64,000 nucleotides of DNA from positions 310,001 through 374,000 of the forward strand of contig NZ_JADPKR010000082.1 of NCBI RefSeq assembly GCF_023074055.1, in the 5' to 3' direction. The position numbers and the translations under genes are program-made. Shown piece after piece: positions 34,889 through 43,915 of this stretch. The DNA comes from Bradyrhizobium sp. 141 (lineage in GTDB: Bacteria; Pseudomonadota; Alphaproteobacteria; Rhizobiales; Xanthobacteraceae). Position 1 is the first letter of the stretch. Every line of letters begins with the position of its first letter. The notes below the pieces were generated by a model that had not been told where the DNA came from, ran no database searches, and was given only the letters and a program-made list of their open reading frames with translations.

Positions 34889-35773
34889 TCAGCCCGCCTT
34901 CCTGTGCCGCGCCGTCGAACGGTGCGTCTTCTTCGCCGCGCGTTGCCGCCCGGTCGCGCGGCGCGCATGGGACTGCGCCGCCGTCTTTTTTCGGCCGCGT
35001 CCCTTCAGGCTCTGCTTCAGCGCGTCCATGAGGTCGACGACGTTGCTCGGCCGCTCCTCGGGTTCGGGCAGCTCGATTGTCTTGCCGCTGGCCTTGCGCT
35101 TTACCAGCGCCTTCAGCGCGTTCTCGTACTCGTCCTTGAACTTGCCGGGGTCGAAATGCGCGGCCTTGGTATGGAGGATGTGGCCGGCGAGCTCGACCAT
35201 GTCCTTGGTGATCTTCGGGCTCTTGATATCGTCGAAGAACTGGTCCTCGTCGCGCAGCTCGTAAGGGTAGCGCAGCGTGGTGCCGAGCAGGCCCTTGCCG
35301 AGCGGCTCGATCGCCATGATGTGTTCGCGGTTGGTGAGCACGATCTTGGCGAGCGCCACGCGCTCCTGGTCCTTCATGGCGTCGCGGATCACCGCGAACG
35401 CGTCGACCGCGGCCTTGCCGTCGGGCGCCATGTAATAGGGATGGTTGAGATAGCGCTGGTCGATCTCCTCGCTCGGCACGAAGCTCTCGATGTCGATGGT
35501 GTGGTTGCTCTCGATCTGGACAGCCTCGAGCTCCTCCGGTTCGATCTCGACGTATTTGCCCTTGCGCAGCTCGTAACCGCGGCCCTTCTGGTCGCTCTCG
35601 ACGACGTCGCCGGTCTCGGCATCGATCATCTGCTGCTTGAGCCGGTTCCCGGTCTCGCGGTTGATCAGGTGAAATCGCGTCTTCTCCGCTGCCGTCGTCG
35701 CCGGATAAAGCACGACCGGGCAACTGACCAGCGACAGCTTCAACGTTCCCTTCCAATAGGCACGCGGGGCCAT
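34889..35773 (-). CDS. ku: Ku-family DNA end-binding protein (bacterial NHEJ)
   Basis: Homodimeric ring that binds double-strand-break ends and recruits LigD. The 294-residue protein shows the Ku core from MAPRAYWKGTLKLSLVSCPVVLYPATTA through KGYELRKGKYVEIEPEEL-like sequence, FVPSEEIDQRYLNHPYYMAPDGKAA, and ELAGHILHTKAAHFDPGKFKDEYENALKALV. A Lys/Arg-rich tail (GRGRKKTAAQ to the end) is typical of rhizobial Ku. ATG at 35773 fits the family start. It is divergent from ligD, with facing GGAAC promoters in the 117-nt gap. Confidence 0.96.
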   Translation of the reverse strand: MAPRAYWKGTLKLSLVSCPVVLYPATTAAEKTRFHLINRETGNRLKQQMIDAETGDVVESDQKGRGYELRKGKYVEIEPEELEAVQIESNHTIDIESFVPSEEIDQRYLNHPYYMAPDGKAAVDAFAVIRDAMKDQERVALAKIVLTNREHIMAIEPLGKGLLGTTLRYPYELRDEDQFFDDIKSPKITKDMVELAGHILHTKAAHFDPGKFKDEYENALKALVKRKASGKTIELPEPEERPSNVVDLMDALKQSLKGRGRKKTAAQSHARRATGRQRAAKKTHRSTARHRKAG

Positions 35774-35802
35774 TCCATTCTCCAGCGTTTTCAGTGCGTT
35801 TT

Positions 35803-35827
35803 GGAACCCCAACCCTCCCATAGGGTT
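35803..35827 (+). promoter_or_regulatory. Candidate EcfG-type stress promoter for ligD
   Basis: GGAAC (35803-35807), 16-nt spacer, GGTT (35824-35827), about 63 nt before the ligD GTG. The alphaproteobacterial EcfG consensus is GGAAC-N16/17-CGTT; one base differs. Sinorhizobium ku/ligD homologues are known members of the general stress (RpoE2) regulon. Confidence 0.5.
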
Positions 35828-35835
35828 TTGGTTCC
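35811..35835 (-). promoter_or_regulatory. Candidate EcfG-type stress promoter for ku
   Basis: On the minus strand GGAAC (35835-35831), 16-nt spacer, GGTT (35814-35811), 38 nt before the ku ATG. It interlocks with the ligD promoter as a near-perfect palindrome over 35803-35835, so both genes can be driven from one small site. Confidence 0.5.
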
Positions 35836-35890
35836 GGGTGGGACTTTGGCCGTGATAGGCTTGAATGCCGAAAGAGAAGCGGGACCGGTC

Positions 35891-38578
35891 GTGCTGCAAA
35901 AACTCTCCACTTACCGACAGAAGCGTGACTTCGAGAAAACGCCCGAGCCATCGGGCAAGTCCGCAGTGGCGCCATCGAAGCAGCGGCGCTTCGTGATCCA
36001 GAAGCATGATGCGAGCCGGCTGCACTACGATCTCAGGCTCGAATTCGACGGCGTGTTCAAGTCCTGGGCCGTGACCAAGGGACCCTCGCTCGATCCGCAC
36101 GACAAGCGGCTTGCGGTCGAGGTGGAAGACCACCCGCTCGACTATGGCGATTTCGAAGGCACGATTCCGGAAGGGCAGTATGGCGGCGGCACGGTGATGC
36201 TGTGGGACCGCGGCACCTGGGAATCGGAGGACGCGGAGCGCGGATTCAAGAAAGGCGATTTGAAATTCACCCTGCATGGCGACAAGCTGCATGGGAGCTG
36301 GGTCCTGGTGCGCATGCGCAACGACCGCACTGGCGGCAAGCGCACCAACTGGCTCCTGATCAAGCACCGCGACGAATTTGTCCGCGAGGGCGCGGACAAC
36401 GACATTCTCGATGAGGACAGATCGGTCGCCTCCGGCCGTGCGATGGAGCAGATCGCCGAAGGCAAGGGGCGTGCCCCGAAACCGTTCATGCTGACGAAGG
36501 GTGCCAAGACCAAGGCCGATGCGGTCTGGCAATCCAACCGCGCGGAGGAGACGAAAGGGCACACGGTCAAGCCGGCCCCGCGCACGGCATTGAAAGCCGG
36601 CAAGATCTCCAAGAGCAAAGCGGTGAAGAAGAAAGCCACGACCGCGACCAACGCCAGGAAGGTTGCCGAGATGCCGGATTTCGTGGCGCCGCAGCTCTGC
36701 ACGTCGGTCGAGCGCCCTCCGGCCGGCGAAGGCTGGTGCCACGAGATCAAGTTCGACGGCTATCGGGTGCAGCTCCGGGTCGAAGACGGCAAGGCAACGC
36801 TGAAGACGCGCAAGGGCCTCGACTGGACCGACAAGTTCGCGGCGATCGCGAAAGAGGCGGGGTCATTGCCGGACGTGATGATCGACGGCGAGATCGTCGC
36901 GCTCGATCACAATGGCGCGCCGAACTTCTCCTCGCTGCAGGCTGCGCTGTCGGACGGCAAGACCGGCGAGCTGATCTTCTTTGCCTTTGACCTCCTGTTC
37001 GCAGAAGGGCAGGACTACCGCCGGCTGCCGCTCGGCGAGCGCAAGGCCCTGCTCAAGGAGCTGCTGGAGAAGCGCAAGCGGAAATCAGCCCAGATCCGCT
37101 ATGTCGAGCATTTCGAGAGCGGCGGCGATGCGGTGCTGCAATCGGCCTGCAAGCTCGAGCTGGAAGGCGTGGTGTCGAAGAAACTGGACGCGCCCTATCG
37201 CTCCGGCCGTACCGAGAGCTGGATCAAGGCCAAATGCCGTGCCGGCCATGAGGTCGTGATCGGCGGCTACAAGACCACGAACGGCAAATTCCGCTCGCTG
37301 ATGGCCGGCGTGCATCGCGGCGACCATCTCGTCTTCGTCGGCATGGTCGGCACCGGCTTCGGCGCCGACAAGGTCAAGCGCATCATGCCGTCCTTGAAGG
37401 CCATGGAAGCCAAGGAAAGCCCCTTCGGCGGCAAGAACGCGCCGAAGAGAGCCAAAGAGGTGCACTGGCTGAAGCCGGAGCTGGTCGCGGAGATCGAGTT
37501 CGCCGGCTTCACCGCCGACGGCAATATCCGCCAGGCCGCGTTCAAGGGCTTGCGGCAGGACAAGCCCGCCGAGGAGGTCGAGGCGGAAACGCCCGTCGAT
37601 ACCGAACTCGCCGAGCCCACAGTCAGCAAGCGCGTGACGAAGACGGCCAAGCGATCGAAGGACGCCGGCACGGCCGAGGTGATGGGCGTCGTCATCTCCA
37701 AGCCGGACAAGGAGCTGTGGCCGGATGGCGGTGATGGCGAGGGCGCGACGAAGCTTGATCTCGCCCGCTATTTCGAGGCGGTCGGGACCTGGATGATCGA
37801 GCATCTGAAGGGCCGCCCGTGCTCGATCGTGCGTGCGCCCGACGGCATCGGTGGAGAGACGTTCTTCCAGCGTCATGCCATGCAGGGCACCTCGAATTTG
37901 CTCGAGCTCGCCAAGGTCTCGGGCGATCGTAAACCCTATTTGCAGATCGATCGCATCGAAGGGCTGGCCGCCGTTGCGCAGATTGGCGGCGTCGAGCTGC
38001 ATCCATGGAATTGCGCGCCAAACGCCTATGACACGCCGGGCCGGCTGGTGTTCGATCTCGATCCGGCGCCGGATGTCGAGTTCGCCGACGTGGTGGAGGC
38101 GGCCAAGGAGATGCGGCAGCGGCTGACCGACATCGGCATGGAGAGCTTCTGCAAGACCACGGGCGGCAAGGGTCTGCATGTCGTCGTGCCGCTGCGCCAC
38201 GGCGCACGCGACAAGGTGAGCTGGAAGGAAGCCAAGGGCTTCGCGCAAGGCGTCTGCCAGTGGATGGCCGATGACGATCCAGAGCGCTATCTGCTCAACA
38301 TGTCGAAGAAGCTGCGCAAGGGAAAGATCTTCCTGGATTATCTGCGTAACGACCGCATGTCGACGGCGGTGGCGCCATTATCGCCGCGGGCGCGCGCCGG
38401 CGCCACGGTATCGATGCCGGTAACCTGGGCGCAGGTGAAGAGCGATCTCGATCCAAAGCGCTATACGCTGCGGACCGCGCCCGGCTTGCTGCCGCGGTCG
38501 AAGGCGTGGGAGGGCTATGAGGATGCGGCCGCGTCGATCAAGGCGTCGATCAAGAAGCTCGCGGGGAAAAGAAAGTAA
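35891..38578 (+). CDS. ligD: Multifunctional ATP-dependent DNA ligase D (phosphoesterase-ligase-polymerase)
   Basis: NHEJ enzyme of 895 residues with the domain order phosphoesterase (about 20-190; FVIQKHDASRLHYDLRLEFDGVFKSWAVTKGPS), ligase (about 225-530; adenylation Lys287 in EIKFDGYRVQLR, then LEGVVSKKLDAPYRSGR), and primase/polymerase (about 590-890; VRAPDGIGGETFFQRHAM, VFDLDPAPDVEF, TGGKGLHVVVPL). The first and second domains are joined by a Lys/Ala linker. The frame is open far upstream across ku, so I place the start at GTG 35891, giving VLQKLSTYRQKRDFEKTPEP, which matches rhizobial LigD starts. Mycobacterial LigD has the polymerase first instead. Confidence 0.95.
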   Translation: MLQKLSTYRQKRDFEKTPEPSGKSAVAPSKQRRFVIQKHDASRLHYDLRLEFDGVFKSWAVTKGPSLDPHDKRLAVEVEDHPLDYGDFEGTIPEGQYGGGTVMLWDRGTWESEDAERGFKKGDLKFTLHGDKLHGSWVLVRMRNDRTGGKRTNWLLIKHRDEFVREGADNDILDEDRSVASGRAMEQIAEGKGRAPKPFMLTKGAKTKADAVWQSNRAEETKGHTVKPAPRTALKAGKISKSKAVKKKATTATNARKVAEMPDFVAPQLCTSVERPPAGEGWCHEIKFDGYRVQLRVEDGKATLKTRKGLDWTDKFAAIAKEAGSLPDVMIDGEIVALDHNGAPNFSSLQAALSDGKTGELIFFAFDLLFAEGQDYRRLPLGERKALLKELLEKRKRKSAQIRYVEHFESGGDAVLQSACKLELEGVVSKKLDAPYRSGRTESWIKAKCRAGHEVVIGGYKTTNGKFRSLMAGVHRGDHLVFVGMVGTGFGADKVKRIMPSLKAMEAKESPFGGKNAPKRAKEVHWLKPELVAEIEFAGFTADGNIRQAAFKGLRQDKPAEEVEAETPVDTELAEPTVSKRVTKTAKRSKDAGTAEVMGVVISKPDKELWPDGGDGEGATKLDLARYFEAVGTWMIEHLKGRPCSIVRAPDGIGGETFFQRHAMQGTSNLLELAKVSGDRKPYLQIDRIEGLAAVAQIGGVELHPWNCAPNAYDTPGRLVFDLDPAPDVEFADVVEAAKEMRQRLTDIGMESFCKTTGGKGLHVVVPLRHGARDKVSWKEAKGFAQGVCQWMADDDPERYLLNMSKKLRKGKIFLDYLRNDRMSTAVAPLSPRARAGATVSMPVTWAQVKSDLDPKRYTLRTAPGLLPRSKAWEGYEDAAASIKASIKKLAGKRK

Positions 38579-38602
38579 GTCCTCGCTACGGGCGCGACTC
38601 CC

Positions 38603-38689
38603 GTAGGGTGGGCAAGGCGAAGCGTGCCCACCATCTTGTTGCGGCGAGGGAAGGTGGGCACGGCCCAAGAGCGCCTTTGCCCACCCTAC
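38603..38689. repeat. Palindromic intergenic repeat (gtagggtgggcaaagcgc class), right of ligD
   Basis: GTAGGGTGGGC at 38603 and GCCCACCCTAC ending at 38689 form the outer arms, with GTGCCCACC/GGTGGGCAC inside. It is the second copy bracketing the ku-ligD unit and lies between ligD and the convergent DUF3309 gene. Confidence 0.8.
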
Positions 38690-38707
38690 GAAATCCTCGC
38701 TGTGTCG

Positions 38708-38872
38708 CTAGATCCTTCCCATCAGGAGCAGGATCAGCAGGATGACGATGACGAGCCCGAGGCCGCCGCCGCCGTAATAGCCGGTGCCATAGAACGGACC
38801 GCCGCCGATGCCGCTGAAGCCGCCAAGCAGGGCGATGACCAGAATGATCAGAATGATCGTACCGATTGACAT
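38708..38872 (-). CDS. DUF3309-family small membrane protein
   Basis: 54 residues: a hydrophobic helix (IGTIILIILVIALLGGFSGI), a Gly/Tyr-rich loop (GGGPFYGTGYYGGGGLG) and a second helix (LVIVILLILLLMGRI). This two-helix hairpin with a glycine-rich turn is the DUF3309 pattern. GGAGG precedes the ATG strongly. Function unknown; such proteins are often stress-induced. A GGAAC-type promoter candidate lies 60 nt upstream. Confidence 0.88.
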   Translation of the reverse strand: MSIGTIILIILVIALLGGFSGIGGGPFYGTGYYGGGGLGLVIVILLILLLMGRI

Positions 38873-38934
38873 GCGAATCTCCTCCAGCCCTTTGTTGAAA
38901 GGGTCGTTTGCACGTGTCCCCGTGGTGCAAGGGC

Positions 38935-38959
38935 AACTTGCCGCAGGTTTTAAAGTTCC
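38935..38959 (-). promoter_or_regulatory. Candidate EcfG-type promoter for the DUF3309 gene
   Basis: On the minus strand GGAAC (38959-38955), 16-nt spacer, then AGTT (38938-38935), 62 nt before the ATG. The -10-like element differs by one base from CGTT. Weak alone, but consistent with the other GGAAC promoters in this half of the window. Confidence 0.35.
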
Positions 38960-39055
38960 GTCCATGGAAACACCGGTTGCAGGACCAAACCTGCATGGAA
39001 CGGTTGGCGTTTCGGCCGGCATGACTATGTGAGAATCAATCCACGAGGCACGGCC

Positions 39056-39373
39056 ATGTCAGCACCGCTTGTCGTTTCAATTCCGCATCGTCTCGGTCGC
39101 GAGGAGGCGGTGCGCCGGCTCAAGACCGGGCTCGGCCGTGCGGCCGCTAGCATTCCCGTGATGCAGGTCGAGGAGGAACGCTGGACCGGCGATAGCATGG
39201 CCTTTCGTATCCGCGCGCTCGGACAGGTCGCGACGGGGCAGGTCGATGTCGCCGACGACCATGTCGAGGTGCAGGTGGTGCTGCCCTGGCTGTTGCAGCG
39301 CTTTGCCGAGATGGCGCAAGCCACGATCAAGAAGCGCGGGCAGTTGCTGCTGTCCAAGGACGAGCGAAAGTAA
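39056..39373 (+). CDS. Polyhydroxyalkanoic acid system family protein
   Basis: Small (105-residue) protein of the PHA-granule-region family: PLVVSIPHRLGREEAVRRLKTGLGRA, then EERWTGDSMAFRIRALGQVATGQVDVADDHVEVQVVLPWLLQRFAEMAQATIKKRGQLLL. The SIPHxLGxxEAxxRL start and LPWLLxxxA end are typical. Its true role is unclear, despite the name; no PHA genes are in the window. GAGG precedes the ATG at 39056. It is convergent with treY, ending 2 nt before it. Confidence 0.85.
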   Translation: MSAPLVVSIPHRLGREEAVRRLKTGLGRAAASIPVMQVEEERWTGDSMAFRIRALGQVATGQVDVADDHVEVQVVLPWLLQRFAEMAQATIKKRGQLLLSKDERK

Positions 39374-39375
39374 CG

Positions 39376-42162
39376 TCAGGCGCGCATGCGCGGCCGCGCG
39401 GGCCGGATGGCATTTGCCGTGCGGGCCTCGATGACGGAGGCGGGAAGATCACGGAAGGCCTGCGAGAGCGGCAATTCGTTGCCTGCAAAGCCCGCCGCGG
39501 CATAGCCCGTGATATCGACGGTTGCGTCGAATCCTTCGAGCGCCGGCCATTCCCGCCCGGCTTGCGTGAACGGCGCGAACTGACGCCCGACCACGACGAT
39601 CGCGGCAGCGCGGCCGTAGCGGCGGGCGAAGGCAACGACATGGTCGGCATGCGCGCCGCGCACCGCCAGCGGCTCGTAGTCGCCTTGTGCGAAAACGTCG
39701 GCGAACTCATTGCGCAGTTTGAGAAGACGCCGTGTCCAGGCCAGTTTGATCAGGCCGTCCGGCCAGCTCCTGATCAGGCTACGCCAATCCGGATCGTCCA
39801 GTGAGCTCAGCGCCGCCTGCCGCGCGGCAAAGTCGACCGGGCGACGGTTGTCGGGATCGACCAGCGACAGGTCCCAGAATTCGGTGCCCTGATAGAAGTC
39901 GGGCACGCCGGGCAGCGTCGCCTTCAGGGTCAGCTGGCTCAGGGAGTTCAACATGCCGAGCAGTGCGAGGCGGCGGGCCAGCGTTCGCAGCGCCTCCAGG
40001 AATTCGCCTGACAGCGCGGGGTCGAGGATTTTGTCGACGAAGCTCTTCACGCCGGTCTCATAGGCCTCGTGCGGATTGAGCCAACTGGTCTCTTCCTTGC
40101 CCTCGCGTGCGGCCTTCAGCGTATAGGCCTGGATGCGCTCGACGAAGCCGGCATCGACCGGCGTCTGCAGCGGCCAGGCCCCGAGCAGCGTCTGGTAGAG
40201 CATGTATTCGAACGTCGCCGATGGCGCGCGTAGATTGCCGTCGAGCGCGAGGTGCGGCGCGTTCGACACCTTCCAGCGCGAAACCGCGCTGGTCCATTCG
40301 CCGGGAATTTCGCTGAGCGCCGCGATCCGCGCGCGGGCATCCTCGCCGCGCTTGGTGTCATGCGTGGCAGTCGCCGTCATTCCTTGCGGCCATTCCTTGG
40401 CGCGGGCCTGCATGGCCTCGTGGAAAGCGGGAATGGTGAGGCCGGTGCTGGCGGGATCGCCGCCGACTTCGTTCAGGGCGAGCAGTCGGTGGAACTGATA
40501 GAACGCGGTGTCTTCCAGCGACTTCGCCATCACCGGCCCGGTGAATTGCTGCACCTTCAGCGCGAAGCGGCGCACGCGCGGGACACTGTGCGGCGGACGG
40601 CCGGGCTTGAGCAGGTCCATGGTCAGCGCGTCGCGCAGGAAATCGAAGATGCCTTCGTCCGCGGCGAACCATTCCAAACGGGCGCGCGCGATGGTGTCGT
40701 CGATCAGCTTGCGGTCGGGGGCCGTCGGGCCGCTGTTGGTCAGATAGGTGCGGTACACCGGGAAATGCAGCACATGGAGTTCCAGCGCTTGGCGTAGGCT
40801 GTCGGCGGAGAAATCGCGGGTCGAGTAATGCCCGTTGGCGATGCGCGCGAGCAGGCGCGTCAGCACGGTGAATTCGCTGGTGAGCAGCGTCTCCAGCACC
40901 CGCCGCTTGGCTTCCTTGACGTAAGGCGCGAGCCGCGGCGGCCGGTTGCTGATCTGCCGCCAGGTCTCGTCCAGCGCCGTCAGCCCCTTGGTGTCGACCA
41001 GCACCTGGGTGATGACGTTCATCCATTCATAGCCGGTGGTGCCCTGGACGCCGGCAAAGTGCGGCAGGCGTTCGTGCTCGCACAGGATCTTTTCGATCGC
41101 CGTATAGAACGGCTTTGTGTTGCCTTGCGCGTCGCGCACCAGCCGGCGCAGGCGCTGGCAATATTGGGCGGGATCGCGCAGGCCGTCGATGTGATCGAGC
41201 CGAATTCCCTGCAATTTGCCGTCGACGATGAGCTGCTTCACCAACCGGTGCGTGGCGGCAAATGTGCTCGCGTCCTCGACGCGCAGACCTGCGAGCCCGT
41301 TGACGTCGAAGAAACGGCGATAATTGATGTCGCTGGAGGCGAGCCGCCAATGCCCGAGCTTGTAATGCTGGCGCTCCAGCAGGTGATGCAGCGCCAGCGT
41401 CTGCGCCGGGCGATCCTTGGCGGCCCGATAGGCGGCAAGACCACGCGCGATGATCTCGGCGGCACCCACGATCTCCCTGAGCTCGGTCTTGAACGCGGGG
41501 GCTTCCTTGCGGTTGGGGCGGCGCAGTCCGGTGTATCGCGCTGCGAGCGAGAGCAGGCTTTGACCGGGCTCCGTCTCGGCGGCATCCGCTTCCTTCACGA
41601 TCATGCGCAGCATCTCGCCATAGCGCTCCGGCGCGATGGGTAAGCGATGCTCGAAATACCAGGCGGAGAAGCTTCCCTGATCCGGATCGTAGCGCAGCTC
41701 GATGTCACCGCGCTCGAGCGCCTCGCCGTAGGATGCGCCCAGGATCGGCAGCAGCACGCCGCCGCGGGCGCGGTAGGCGAGCTGATCCCAGTCGATGTCG
41801 AAGGAGACCGCGTGCGGCGAGGCCTGGCCCCATTCCAGCACGTCCAGCCACCAGGGATTGTCGGCAAAATGAACGCCGACATGGTTGGGCACGAAGTCGA
41901 TGATGAGGCCGAGGTCGTTCTTGATGAGGGCCTCGCTCAGCCGCGCGAAGCCGGCCTCGCCGCCGAGCTCCGGATTGAACTGGCCGTGATCGACGGTGTC
42001 GTAGCCGTGGGTCGAGCCCTTGCGGGCCTTCATTACCGGTGAGGCGTAGAGATGCGTGATCCCGAGCGCCTTGAGGTAGGGAACGACCGCGGTGGCCTTG
42101 TCGAAGTCGAAATCCGCGGTGAGCTGAAGCCGGTAGGTCGCAAGAGGAATGGCGGGAGGCAT
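39376..42162 (-). CDS. treY: Malto-oligosyltrehalose synthase
   Basis: Isomerises the reducing-end alpha-1,4 bond of maltodextrins to alpha,alpha-1,1. The 928-residue GH13 protein begins IPLATYRLQLTADFDFDKATAVVPYLKALGITHLYASPVMKARKGSTHGYD and has DFVPNHVG, then the nucleophile region LQGIRLDHIDGLRDP and LTLKATLPGVPDFYQGTEFWDLSLVDPDNRRPVDF near the C-terminus. GGAGG precedes the ATG at 42162, 1 nt after the treZ stop. It is the last gene of the six-gene leftward operon and works with TreZ to make trehalose from glycogen chains. Confidence 0.96.
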   Translation of the reverse strand: MPPAIPLATYRLQLTADFDFDKATAVVPYLKALGITHLYASPVMKARKGSTHGYDTVDHGQFNPELGGEAGFARLSEALIKNDLGLIIDFVPNHVGVHFADNPWWLDVLEWGQASPHAVSFDIDWDQLAYRARGGVLLPILGASYGEALERGDIELRYDPDQGSFSAWYFEHRLPIAPERYGEMLRMIVKEADAAETEPGQSLLSLAARYTGLRRPNRKEAPAFKTELREIVGAAEIIARGLAAYRAAKDRPAQTLALHHLLERQHYKLGHWRLASSDINYRRFFDVNGLAGLRVEDASTFAATHRLVKQLIVDGKLQGIRLDHIDGLRDPAQYCQRLRRLVRDAQGNTKPFYTAIEKILCEHERLPHFAGVQGTTGYEWMNVITQVLVDTKGLTALDETWRQISNRPPRLAPYVKEAKRRVLETLLTSEFTVLTRLLARIANGHYSTRDFSADSLRQALELHVLHFPVYRTYLTNSGPTAPDRKLIDDTIARARLEWFAADEGIFDFLRDALTMDLLKPGRPPHSVPRVRRFALKVQQFTGPVMAKSLEDTAFYQFHRLLALNEVGGDPASTGLTIPAFHEAMQARAKEWPQGMTATATHDTKRGEDARARIAALSEIPGEWTSAVSRWKVSNAPHLALDGNLRAPSATFEYMLYQTLLGAWPLQTPVDAGFVERIQAYTLKAAREGKEETSWLNPHEAYETGVKSFVDKILDPALSGEFLEALRTLARRLALLGMLNSLSQLTLKATLPGVPDFYQGTEFWDLSLVDPDNRRPVDFAARQAALSSLDDPDWRSLIRSWPDGLIKLAWTRRLLKLRNEFADVFAQGDYEPLAVRGAHADHVVAFARRYGRAAAIVVVGRQFAPFTQAGREWPALEGFDATVDITGYAAAGFAGNELPLSQAFRDLPASVIEARTANAIRPARPRMRA

Positions 42163-42163
42163 G

Positions 42164-43915
42164 TCAACCTCCGAGGCGCCAGACCACCGACCAGGGGGGG
42201 AGCCGCTCGCCGGCCCCGCCGCCCCAGATCGGCGTGCCTGCGCTGACATCGGACGTGATCTCCTGGTCCGACAGATTGGCGGTCAGGTGCAACGTCGCGC
42301 CTTCCCCCATGCGCCAATGCGCAGTGAGCAGGCCGTTGTCGGCAGCGTCGGCGTCGCCGAAAGTCGCACCCTTCAGCCGCGGCATGATCTCCTTGCGGCG
42401 GACTGCGACCAGTTCCCGGACCAAGGCGAGCCGTGCGTCCTGCTCCGCGGTGCGGCCGGTCCAGTCGAGCACGGCCGATTGCAGCGTTGCCGGATCGAGC
42501 GGGTCGGGCACTTCGTCGCCGTATTTCTCGTAGGCCCAGGCATATTCCTGCTTGCGCCCCTTGCGGACGGCGTCGGCAAGTTCGCCCTGAAAATCGCAGA
42601 AGAACGGGAAGGGCACCGTCGAGCCCCATTCCTCGCCCTGAAACAGCATCGGCACCATCGGCGCGAGCAGGGTCACTGCGAGCGCGGCCTCGATCTGCTG
42701 CGGCGATGCCAGGCTTTCGAGCCGATCGCCGAGCGGACGGTTGCCGATCTGATCGTGGTTTTGCAGGAAGTTGACGAAGGTCGCCGGCGGCAGCTCGCCG
42801 CTCGGCTCGCCGCGCGGTTTCTTGCCCCAGAACTCCGAAACCTCGCCCTGATAGACGAAGCCTGAGGCGAGCGCGCGCGCGAGGTCCATGCGCGGCGTCT
42901 GGTAGTCGGCGTAGTAGCCGGCGAGCTCGCCGGTCAGCATCACGTGCCAGACGTGATGATAGTCGTCGTTCCACTGCGCGCGATATTTGCCGTTTGGTGG
43001 ATTTTGCGCGGCATCGAGCAGGCTGGCGCGATTGTCGCCGTTCTCCAGCACGAGATGGATCTGCCGCCCCGTCGCCTTGGCGAGCTCGCCGGCGGCGACG
43101 CTGAGGTCCTGCAGCATCGACTGCTCGCCGGGGACCGCCATGATGTGATTGGCGGCATCCAGCCTCAGGCCGTCGAAACGGTAATCGCTGAGCCAGGACA
43201 GCGCATTCTCGACCGCGAAAGCGCGCACCTGCGGCACGCGATAGTCGATCGCGCTGCCCCACGGTGTGTGCGCGTCGGTGAAGAAGGCCGGCGCATAGCG
43301 GCCGAGATAATTCCCTTCGGGGCCGAAATGATTGTAGACGACGTCGAGGAACACCATCAGCCCGCGCAGATGCGCCTCGTCGATCAGCGTCTTCAGGTCT
43401 TCGGGGCGGCCATAGGCACTATCTGGCGCATACCACAGCACGCCGTCATAGCCCCAGCCGCGGCGTCCTGCGAAATCGGCCAGCGGCATCAGTTCCAGCG
43501 CGGTGATGCCGGTTGCGGCGAGATGATCGAGCTTGTCGATCATGGCGCGGTAAGAGCCCGCAGAGGTGAAGGTGCCGACATGGGTCTCGATCAGCACCGT
43601 CTCTTCCCAGGGGCGGCCGCGCCAATCGCGCGCACGCCATGAAAAGCCGTCGTGATCGATCACCTCGCTCGGGCCGAACACGTCCTCGGGCTGGAAGGCC
43701 GATGCCGGATCGGGCACGTCGATCTCGTCGTCGATCCTGAACTTGTAGCGACTGCCCACGGGAAGGCCGACAATATCGGCGACATACCAGCCATCCTGGC
43801 GGCGCTGCATCGCGTGTCTTCGGTCGAGCAGGAGGTCGACGCGACGCGCCGCGGGCGCCCACAGACGGAACGACACGCCGTCCTTCGTCGGCCTCGCCCC
43901 GAAGGATGGCCTCAT
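42164..43915 (-). CDS. treZ: Malto-oligosyltrehalose trehalohydrolase
   Basis: Hydrolyses maltooligosyltrehalose to trehalose plus a shorter dextrin. The 583-residue protein has an N-terminal carbohydrate-binding-like domain (FGARPTKDGVSFRLWAPAARRVDLLL). Its GH13 barrel shows DVVYNHFGPEGNYLG, the nucleophile in FDGLRLDAANHI, the acid Glu in HLVLENGDNRASLL, and FLQNHDQIGNRPLGDRL. Start ATG at 43915 overlaps the glgX stop (ATGA). It is adjacent to and coupled with treY. Confidence 0.96.
   Translation of the reverse strand: MRPSFGARPTKDGVSFRLWAPAARRVDLLLDRRHAMQRRQDGWYVADIVGLPVGSRYKFRIDDEIDVPDPASAFQPEDVFGPSEVIDHDGFSWRARDWRGRPWEETVLIETHVGTFTSAGSYRAMIDKLDHLAATGITALELMPLADFAGRRGWGYDGVLWYAPDSAYGRPEDLKTLIDEAHLRGLMVFLDVVYNHFGPEGNYLGRYAPAFFTDAHTPWGSAIDYRVPQVRAFAVENALSWLSDYRFDGLRLDAANHIMAVPGEQSMLQDLSVAAGELAKATGRQIHLVLENGDNRASLLDAAQNPPNGKYRAQWNDDYHHVWHVMLTGELAGYYADYQTPRMDLARALASGFVYQGEVSEFWGKKPRGEPSGELPPATFVNFLQNHDQIGNRPLGDRLESLASPQQIEAALAVTLLAPMVPMLFQGEEWGSTVPFPFFCDFQGELADAVRKGRKQEYAWAYEKYGDEVPDPLDPATLQSAVLDWTGRTAEQDARLALVRELVAVRRKEIMPRLKGATFGDADAADNGLLTAHWRMGEGATLHLTANLSDQEITSDVSAGTPIWGGGAGERLPPWSVVWRLGG

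Noticed and set aside
34904..35890. Upstream extension of the ligD frame giving a 1224-residue protein
   Set aside because: The extra 329 codons run antisense through ku and encode low-complexity sequence; LigD homologues begin at LQKLSTYR.
35774..36742. Upstream extension of the ku frame across the ligD 5' region
   Set aside because: Antisense to ligD and unlike Ku; the family start MAPRAYWKG lies at 35773.
38997..39001. GGAAC upstream of the PHA-system gene as an EcfG promoter
   Set aside because: No GTT-type -10 element at 16-17 nt.
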